The notes under the pieces are model-generated. The model made no database searches. It was not told where the DNA came from and saw only the letters and a list, made by a program, of their open reading frames with translations. Both the position numbers and the translations under genes were made by a program. Of a DNA stretch of 64,000 nucleotides, positions 58,804 through 64,000 are shown one piece after another; the first letter of the stretch is position 1, and each line of letters begins with the position of its first letter. The stretch spans positions 1 through 64,000 of the forward strand of contig CALUGA010000006.1 of the NCBI GenBank assembly GCA_944320105.1. Direction: 5' to 3'. The stretch comes from an uncultured Prevotella sp. GTDB taxonomy: Bacteria > Bacteroidota > Bacteroidia > Bacteroidales > Bacteroidaceae.

Positions 58804-59826
58804 ATGGAGATATGCATCTGCGGCGGAGGCAACCTCGGCCATGTGATGGCCGGTTTTATGGCTTCCCTGGGGCAAGACAACGTAAGCCTGCTTACAAGGA
58901 GGCCCAGGCTGTGGGCCGACAGGCTGATAGTGGACACCCCGCATGAAACGCTTGAGGGGAGCCTGGCTCGCGTTTCGGACAATCCAGCCGACGTTGTGGC
59001 CGGAGCCGACATGGTGCTCCTGTGCCTGCCGGGATGGTCGATAGGTCCCACCCTGGAGCTTATAGCCCCGTGGTTGGGGCAGGATGCTGCCGTGGGCAGC
59101 GTGGTGTCGAGCACCGGGTTCTACTTCGAGGCCATTCGCGTGCTGCCACGTGGAACAAAGCTGTTTGGCTTCCAGCGTGTGCCGTTCATAGCCCGCACCG
59201 AGGAGTACGGGCGCCGTGCCGCCCTGCTCGGCTACAAGAAGAAGCTCGTGGTAGGCACGGAGAATATCGCTGACTGCGAAAGCTTCAGGGCGGAGATGAG
59301 CCGCCTCACTGCCACCGCCACCGTGCTGGCAGGCAGTATGTACGAGGTGAGCCTCACCAACAGCAACCCTTTGCTGCACCCCGCGCGCCTCTTTTCGCTT
59401 TGGAAAGACTGGCGGCCAGGAACGATATACGGCAGTGCGCCGCTTTTCTATGAGGAGTGGACCGAAGAGGCCGCGCAGATTTACATCAACCTCGACTCGG
59501 AGCTGCAATCCCTGCTCGCCCTGTTGCCGGTGCAGGCGGGCTGCATACCCACCGTGCTCGACTATTACGAGAGCCACGACGCTGCCTCGCTCGCTGCCAA
59601 GCTGCGGTCGATAGAGGCGTTCAAGGGCATAAAGGCACCCATGAAGCAGCTTGCCGGCGGCTTCGTACCCGACTTCGGCCACAGGTATTTCACCGAGGAT
59701 TTCCCCTTCGGCCTTAAGATAGTGCGCGACCTCGCCGCATCAAAGCACCTTTATGCACCAACGGTGGAGCAAGTCTGCGGCTGGGGCATGGACTGCGTTG
59801 AGAGGTATTCGCTGAGGCAACAGTAG
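58804..59826 (+). CDS. Opine/octopine-dehydrogenase-family protein
   Basis: A 340-residue NAD(P)-dependent enzyme. An N-terminal Rossmann domain begins MEICICGGGNLGHVMAGFMA; the C-terminal helical domain has SLTNSNPLLHPARLFSLW with the conserved His of the opine dehydrogenase family, and YYESHDAASLAAKLRSI. Family members join an amino acid to an alpha-keto acid by reductive amination. It follows the fusion gene by 29 bases and may use or supply its amino substrate. Product unknown. Confidence 0.85.
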   Translation: MEICICGGGNLGHVMAGFMASLGQDNVSLLTRRPRLWADRLIVDTPHETLEGSLARVSDNPADVVAGADMVLLCLPGWSIGPTLELIAPWLGQDAAVGSVVSSTGFYFEAIRVLPRGTKLFGFQRVPFIARTEEYGRRAALLGYKKKLVVGTENIADCESFRAEMSRLTATATVLAGSMYEVSLTNSNPLLHPARLFSLWKDWRPGTIYGSAPLFYEEWTEEAAQIYINLDSELQSLLALLPVQAGCIPTVLDYYESHDAASLAAKLRSIEAFKGIKAPMKQLAGGFVPDFGHRYFTEDFPFGLKIVRDLAASKHLYAPTVEQVCGWGMDCVERYSLRQQ

Positions 59827-59924
59827 GTTAGTGGTCTGGCGGTATGCCCGTGCAATGGCATCCCCCTGCCCCTTGCCATGTTGTGCCAGCGTTGGCGGCT
59901 GTTATGGTCGGCGTTCGTATTTCC

Positions 59925-59955
59925 TTTGTGGTTACGCCGTTTTTTCGTAACTTTG
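59925..59955 (+). promoter_or_regulatory. Promoter upstream of the truncated gene at 59979
   Basis: TTTG (59925-59928), a 19-base spacer and TAACTTTG (59948-59955) form a full Bacteroidetes promoter, 23 bases before the ATG. It now drives a truncated gene and may also read into the acyltransferase gene beyond. Confidence 0.82.
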
Positions 59956-60155
59956 CAGTTGAACAATATCATCATTCAATGAACAAATACACTCAGTTTG
60001 CCCTGCTCTCGGCCTCTACGCTCAGGATGCTGCCCCACATATTGTGGTATTTGCGGTTGTGCCGGATCCACTTGGAACACTCTTATGCCACATACCTCAA
60101 TGCCGACAGGATAGGCCGCGACTTTTACTGCCTGCACCTCGTGACGCTTGGCAAC

Positions 60156-60185
60156 GGCCGCGCCGGGCAGCAAGGTGTGCTGAGG
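60156..60185 (+). repeat. 30-bp direct repeat of metG stop, copy 2
   Basis: Exact copy of 56880-56909. It is followed by a terminator-like hairpin at 60211-60258, which plausibly was the original metG terminator. Confidence 0.95.
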
Positions 60186-60210
60186 GCGGTGTGCCTAAAC
60201 TATATTTCAA

Positions 60211-60258
60211 GGCTCTGTCTCAGCCCTGCCAGTGGCAGGTGGGGCAGAGCTTTCTTTT
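60211..60258 (+). terminator. Terminator-like hairpin after metG-end copy 2
   Basis: CCTGCC pairs with GGCAGG near the loop, and GCTCTG pairs with CAGAGC at the base, with internal mismatches, followed by TTTCTTTTCC. Likely the native metG terminator displaced by the insertion. Confidence 0.6.
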
Positions 60259-60303
60259 CCTTGTGTGCGGGGCAGCAATGCCGCATGGCAAAATCAAAGT
60301 GCG

Positions 60304-61242
60304 ATGAGAGAAAGAGTAAACGAATATGATTACCTGAAGAGCGTGTTCATCACGCTGATGGTGGTGTTTCATCTGGCGTATTTCGGCGACAGCCACCCGT
60401 ATGCCAAGGCGATAGTCTACACGTTCCACATGCCGGCGTTCCTCGTTCTGTCGGGCTTCTTGGCCAATGTGGGCAAGGATCGGCGCTCAATGGGGCGGCA
60501 GTTTCTGTGGCTCTTCGTGCCTTACGCAGTGATGGAGGCGGCCTATGCCGCAGCTACCTGCGTCATGGATGTGCGAGGCGGAATAGGCGAACTGTCGGCG
60601 AGGTCGCTCGCCGTGGCCGTGCTGGCGAGGCCGGTGGGGCCTTATTGGTACTTGCACACCCTCATGCTGTGCCTTGCGGCCTACTGGCTTGCCGCGCGCA
60701 TCACCCGGAAGAGCGGCGGAGTGGCCACGCGCATGATCCTGCTCGGCCTCATGCTGTGGGGGCTGTCTTGTGGCCTTGGCCTTATGGGCATGGCCAACGC
60801 AATGTATTTCCTTGCGGGTGCTGTGGCCCGGCAGTGCCGCGCGAGCCTCCTCTCACTTGCCCCGCCGTCGTGGCTGGCGGTGGTGGCACTGGCCTTGCTC
60901 TGTGCCGATGAGGCCAATCTCGACAAGTCTGCCGCAGGCGGCGCGGCCATCACGTGGCTCGCCTTCAGCTTCCTTTTGTGGCTCTATCCCCATATACCGC
61001 AAAAGTTCGGGCGGCTGTTGCTTTTCATTGGGCGCAACACGCTTGCGGTGCTCTTGTTCTCTCCAATATTCACCATGGCCGTGAAGCCCCTCATACCGCT
61101 TTTTGCCTTCGACCCGACGGCCATCTCCTTTGCGGTGGTGGCCACGGTGCTGACGCTTGCCGGCAGCATGGCCGTGGCGGGATGCATGGACAGGCTGGGA
61201 CTTTCGCGCTGGTTTTGCGGTGGGCGGTTGCTTGATTGCTGA
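60304..61242 (+). CDS. Acyltransferase family 3 protein (membrane)
   Basis: A ~312-residue polytopic membrane acyltransferase. The start MRERVNEYDYLKSVFITLMV followed by VFHLAYFGDSHPYAKAIVYT and FHMPAFLVLSGFLAN is characteristic of the fucose O-acetyltransferase-like branch. The ATG at 60304 is chosen because the family begins within ten residues of YDYLK. It converges with the minus-strand glycosyltransferase genes. Acceptor unknown. Confidence 0.87.
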   Translation: MRERVNEYDYLKSVFITLMVVFHLAYFGDSHPYAKAIVYTFHMPAFLVLSGFLANVGKDRRSMGRQFLWLFVPYAVMEAAYAAATCVMDVRGGIGELSARSLAVAVLARPVGPYWYLHTLMLCLAAYWLAARITRKSGGVATRMILLGLMLWGLSCGLGLMGMANAMYFLAGAVARQCRASLLSLAPPSWLAVVALALLCADEANLDKSAAGGAAITWLAFSFLLWLYPHIPQKFGRLLLFIGRNTLAVLLFSPIFTMAVKPLIPLFAFDPTAISFAVVATVLTLAGSMAVAGCMDRLGLSRWFCGGRLLDC

Positions 61243-61269
61243 CGGCGCGCAGCCCCTTGTTATCCACGG

Positions 61270-62187
61270 CTATGCTTGCTTGGGCTTCTCGTTGTGGTAG
61301 GCAAACTTGTATTTCCCGTTGAAATCGTAGTGCAGCACGTGCTTGCGGAACTTGTGCAGGTTGTAGCGCAGGGAGAAGGCAATGGCCGTTAGCAGCGGTG
61401 TGCGCGGCGCGGCGTAGAGGCACCGTGGCATGTTTACGTAGTACAGGTCGGCCATGGTGTCGAAGGCGGAGAAGTCTTTCGGGCCTCCCTTGTAGAGCCA
61501 TTCCTCGGCGTAGTAGCGTTCTTTGAGGTCATCGTCTGTTATTGGCGGCAGGGCAGCGAGGTAGCTTCCGCGCGCCCACCAGAAGTTGCCCCCGTAGAGG
61601 TAGTACTTCATTGGTGGCGGCGGCAAGCGGTAGCAGCCGTATGTGTCGTAGCCATCGGAGAGGGCGTTTACGGCCACGTGCCACTTCTCGAAGATTGTCC
61701 ACTCCATCATGAGCCGCCACGATGTGACGTTGCGCAGGAACTTTTGGCGGTAGCCGCTCGGCTGGCTGTTGGTGGGGTAGTACGATACGCCCTTGGTGTG
61801 GAAGTAATATATTAGGCAGTCTTCCTCGGTGCCGAGCTGCCGGGCAATGCGCAGCGCAGGGTATTCAAAGTGTCCCGGTGGTGGCGTTACGGCTGCCATA
61901 ACGGCCTTTTCGGTGCCAATGATGCGTTCAAGTTCGGCGCTGTCGCCCGGCTCCATGGGTATGCAGCTCACGTAGAACCGCCGCGTGGCGTCGAGCAGGC
62001 CGCTGCTGCGCAGGCTCGCCATCTGCTCGGCCACCATCTGGCGCCACGGTCCCGCACAGTATACGTGGTAAATCCCGTAGATTGGCTTGCCGCCGGCGGG
62101 CGGCTCGTGGTCCCAAGGGCTGAGGTCGTAGCGGCGCGATGCCCTGAAGAAAGTGTCGCGGAATTTGTGTAGCAGTGAGTATGTCAT
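61270..62187 (-). CDS. Glycosyltransferase-like protein with HTKGVS motif
   Basis: A 305-residue soluble protein without signal peptide. It contains IYGIYHVYCAGPWRQMVAEQ near the start, the motif LIYYFHTKGVSYYPTNSQPS, and YGGNFWWARGSYLAALPPI followed by AEEWLYKG. These motifs recur in uncharacterised proteins of bacterial polysaccharide loci and suggest a GT-A-like glycosyltransferase, but no characterised relative is recognised. Its ATG overlaps the stop of the upstream glycosyltransferase gene (ATGA at 62184-62187), so they are translationally coupled. Confidence 0.7.
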   Translation of the reverse strand: MTYSLLHKFRDTFFRASRRYDLSPWDHEPPAGGKPIYGIYHVYCAGPWRQMVAEQMASLRSSGLLDATRRFYVSCIPMEPGDSAELERIIGTEKAVMAAVTPPPGHFEYPALRIARQLGTEEDCLIYYFHTKGVSYYPTNSQPSGYRQKFLRNVTSWRLMMEWTIFEKWHVAVNALSDGYDTYGCYRLPPPPMKYYLYGGNFWWARGSYLAALPPITDDDLKERYYAEEWLYKGGPKDFSAFDTMADLYYVNMPRCLYAAPRTPLLTAIAFSLRYNLHKFRKHVLHYDFNGKYKFAYHNEKPKQA

Positions 62188-63284
62188 TTCTCTTTCCTGT
62201 ATATTGTCTCATACTTGCGGCGCATGGCGCAGATGCCGAAGTGTTCCTGGGCGTAGGCCCGGGCGCGCCCGGCCAGTGCCTCGCGGTTGGCTCCGGGCAG
62301 CACATGGCGCAGCAGGTGGAGGTACTGTTCGAGGCTGTTCCCCTCCACCTTCAGCGGCCAGTCGGGCGGCATGGTGTCCTTGAGGCCGGGGCAGTTGTTT
62401 ATTATGTTTGGCAGGCCGGCCATCGATGCCTCTATTGAGACGATGCTCAGGCCCTCGAACTCCGACGGCATGATCATGTAGTCGAAGGACGGCATGTAGG
62501 CCGACAGGCCGTAGAGTGGGGGCGTGAGGCTCGCGTTGGGCAGCCCTGCCAACCGCCGCTGCGCCTCGGCGAGCAGCTGTCCGTCGCCCATCACGTGGAA
62601 GAAGTAGCGGCCGTCGCCGGCCATTGCCTCTATGATGTCGAGCAGGCGCGATATGCCTTTCTGCGGTTCCAGCCGCCCGGCGAAGAGTATGTTCACCTTG
62701 TCCTTTACGATGCCGGGGTATGGCTTGGCCTCGGGCAGCTCCACTCCGTTGGGGATTATGGGGGCTTGCTCGCCGTAGGCGCCGGCGTATGCATCCCTGA
62801 CGGAGGGCGATATGGCCACGTTGCCCCTCTCGCGCTTGAAGAACCGCTCGCAGGCGGCGCCGAGGCGGCGTTGCCCCGTCCACAGCCGCGTGTTGTGTAT
62901 GGTGCGCACTATGCGGCATTTGCCGAGCAGGCCGGGGAACAAGGTGAAGAAAGCCAGGGTGCTCATGTCGGGTACCTCGGTGTGGGTGTGTATCACGTCG
63001 GGCCGCCATCGCAGCCATACGATGATGAAGCGCAGCGGGAAGAGCAGGGCGGCAATGCGCTCGAAGACGAAGTGGAACCTTATGTCGGGCATGAGCGAGC
63101 GGTGGCAGTGCACGCCGGCTGCGCGCAGCTCGCCGATGAACACCTTGGTGTAGGCCGAGCGTCCGCGCACCACTTCGAGCACGTGGTACTCCATGTCGGG
63201 CGATGCCGACTTGGCTATGCTCGCGGCCACTCGTTCGGCCCCGCCCATGTCGAAGTGCGATATGATGTGGAAAACCCTCTTCAT
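62184..63284 (-). CDS. Glycosyltransferase family 4
   Basis: A 366-residue GT-B enzyme. The start MKRVFHIISHFDMGGAERVA is the usual GT4 N-terminus. The C-terminal half has NILFAGRLEPQKGISRLLDI and the nucleotide-sugar-binding PSEFEGLSIVSIEASMAGLP with the E(x7)E motif. The frame is open beyond the start, but the ATG at 63284 is clear and overlaps the previous gene's stop by 4 bases. It acts at the cytoplasmic side on a lipid-linked glycan, by inference. Confidence 0.92.
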   Translation of the reverse strand: MKRVFHIISHFDMGGAERVAASIAKSASPDMEYHVLEVVRGRSAYTKVFIGELRAAGVHCHRSLMPDIRFHFVFERIAALLFPLRFIIVWLRWRPDVIHTHTEVPDMSTLAFFTLFPGLLGKCRIVRTIHNTRLWTGQRRLGAACERFFKRERGNVAISPSVRDAYAGAYGEQAPIIPNGVELPEAKPYPGIVKDKVNILFAGRLEPQKGISRLLDIIEAMAGDGRYFFHVMGDGQLLAEAQRRLAGLPNASLTPPLYGLSAYMPSFDYMIMPSEFEGLSIVSIEASMAGLPNIINNCPGLKDTMPPDWPLKVEGNSLEQYLHLLRHVLPGANREALAGRARAYAQEHFGICAMRRKYETIYRKEK

Positions 63285-64000
63285 CGGTTGTCGTCCTTTA
63301 CGCATTCTTTGATGGCCTCGGCCACTTGGGCCGCGCAAATCTTGTCGTTGAAAGCCTTCTCGGCCAGAAGTCGCCCGCGCCTGCCCATCTCTGCGGCCTC
63401 TGCGGGGTGTGAAGCCATGTGCCTTATGGCCTTGGCCCAACCATCGGCGTCGTAGTATGGCACAGAGATGCCGCATCCTTCCTTGTCGAAGTCGATGGGT
63501 ATCTGCGGGTTGCGGCTGCAGATGACGGGCAGTCCGAGAGCCATGGCCTCGACCACGGTGGTAAGTCCCACGGTATAGTTGGTTTCCATGCAGCATATTA
63601 CGACGCAGGCCGAGCGGTGCACTGGCAGGCACAGCTTGTCCTGCTGGTAACCGTCCACGTAGTGTAGCCTCACGTTGTCGTTCACGGCCATCTGCCCGAA
63701 TAGGGCCTCATAGTCAAGTCCGCAGTTCTTCTTGTTGAGGTAAATGTCGAGCTGTTCGCCGGTGGCGTTGAATGCTTCCACAAGAGTCCGGAAGTCGCGT
63801 CGCTCGCGCCCGGTGGATATGAAGCCTCTCCTTTGTTCCACGGGGTTGGTTTCCATCATCCGGTCATAGAAGTCGAGGTCAGGCCCCCAGTGGCCCACGC
63901 GCATCTGCCCAGGCCTTACTTTCCCCGTGGATAGCGAGTCGTCGTAAAGTTTCTGCGAGAAGAAGAATATGCGGTCCATGCCTTTGTAGAACAGCTTGCC
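63281..64000 (-). CDS. Glycosyltransferase (GT1/4 type), N-terminus outside window
   Basis: C-terminal part of a GT-B glycosyltransferase, at least 239 residues. It has GFISTGRERRDFRTLVEAFN and the donor-binding VGLTTVVEAMALGLPVICSR, then KEGCGISVPYYDADGWAKAI. The frame stays open to the window end with no stop upstream of the first visible Met (63979), so the gene is incomplete here. Its stop overlaps the ATG of the GT4 gene, giving a coupled run of three genes on the minus strand. Confidence 0.88.
   Translation of the reverse strand, partial: GKLFYKGMDRIFFFSQKLYDDSLSTGKVRPGQMRVGHWGPDLDFYDRMMETNPVEQRRGFISTGRERRDFRTLVEAFNATGEQLDIYLNKKNCGLDYEALFGQMAVNDNVRLHYVDGYQQDKLCLPVHRSACVVICCMETNYTVGLTTVVEAMALGLPVICSRNPQIPIDFDKEGCGISVPYYDADGWAKAIRHMASHPAEAAEMGRRGRLLAEKAFNDKICAAQVAEAIKECVKDDNR

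Larger units (their letters stand above)
59979..60329 (+). pseudogene. Truncated gene, N-terminus possibly serine-acetyltransferase-like
   Basis: From ATG 59979 the first ~59 residues (MNKYTQFALLSASTLRMLPH and on to HLVTLGN) look like a genuine protein start and resemble N-termini of serine acetyltransferase-like proteins in Bacteroidetes polysaccharide loci. At 60156 the sequence changes to the repeated metG end in another frame, and the remainder is meaningless and overlaps the next gene. The complete promoter upstream supports a once functional gene. Family assignment is tentative. Confidence 0.6.

Noticed and set aside
63285..63632. N-terminal extension of the GT4 frame
   Set aside because: It is a shadow of the upstream glycosyltransferase gene; MKRVFHIISHFDMGGAE at 63284 is the normal start.

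Overview
The window looks like a chromosome segment of a Bacteroidales bacterium, most likely a GC-rich Prevotellaceae (Prevotella-like) member. Pointers are the recurring TAnnTTTG -7 promoter boxes, near absence of Shine-Dalgarno sites, T9SS-type sorting domains, a YicC-Gmk-NadD cluster, and an RpoB/RpoC pair of 1270 and 1456 residues. Genus is an inference; no 16S gene is present.

Layout. 1-2,060: tail of an IS1182-like transposase, then a REP-associated tyrosine transposase (RAYT) between arrays of short GTGGGAG/GTGGAAG repeats and a palindromic module. 2,061-8,450: housekeeping genes (Xaa-Pro aminopeptidase, mdh, hotdog thioesterase, gamma-carbonic anhydrase-like protein, rpsU, xerC-like recombinase, hpf), with a second copy of the palindromic module. 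8,468-21,697: classic tRNA-Thr/Tyr/Gly/Thr-tuf-tRNA-Trp-secE-nusG-rplKAJL-rpoBC block. 21,698-24,088: an insertion carrying a Fic gene with a double palindrome upstream, ending in a MobV fragment fused to a second copy of the rpoC 3' end and terminator. 24,162-31,394: minus-strand operon of three exported proteins (S74 tail-fibre-like protein with T9SS signal, BspA-like LRR protein, gingipain-family C25 protease with FG-GAP repeats). 31,665-38,476: arginine/proline cluster argR-GNAT-argG-argC-argD-proC, interrupted by two small cassettes (DUF559 nuclease-like gene between CCCC/GGGG palindromes; four-helix-bundle gene between 35-bp inverted repeats). 38,756-44,427: tRNA-Leu, 22-bp tandem repeats and a surface polysaccharide cluster (flippase, FrhB-like protein, pyruvyl transferase, GT8). 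44,613-48,944: GH43-like exported protein, yicC, gmk, nadD. 49,015-54,763: envelope modification genes (phosphoethanolamine-transferase-like protein, two acyltransferases, UbiA/HAD pair). 54,856-60,300: metG followed by a 3.2-kb insert bounded by a 30-bp exact direct repeat of the metG 3' end; it holds a nucleotidyltransferase-aminotransferase fusion, an opine-dehydrogenase-like gene and a truncated gene. 60,304-64,000: acyltransferase and minus-strand glycosyltransferases running off the window.

Two themes stand out. First, conserved 3' gene ends (rpoC, metG) have been duplicated around inserted DNA, and small cassettes or purine-rich microrepeats start exactly at stop codons (argG, argC, the GNAT gene, the gamma-carbonic anhydrase gene). 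Second, several dispersed repeat families (RAYT-type module, 22-bp units, GAAGAG/TTAAGAA-type arrays) recur between genes and in one case inside a coding frame. These rearrangements, the secreted C25 operon and the fusion/opine pair are the most promising undescribed material.
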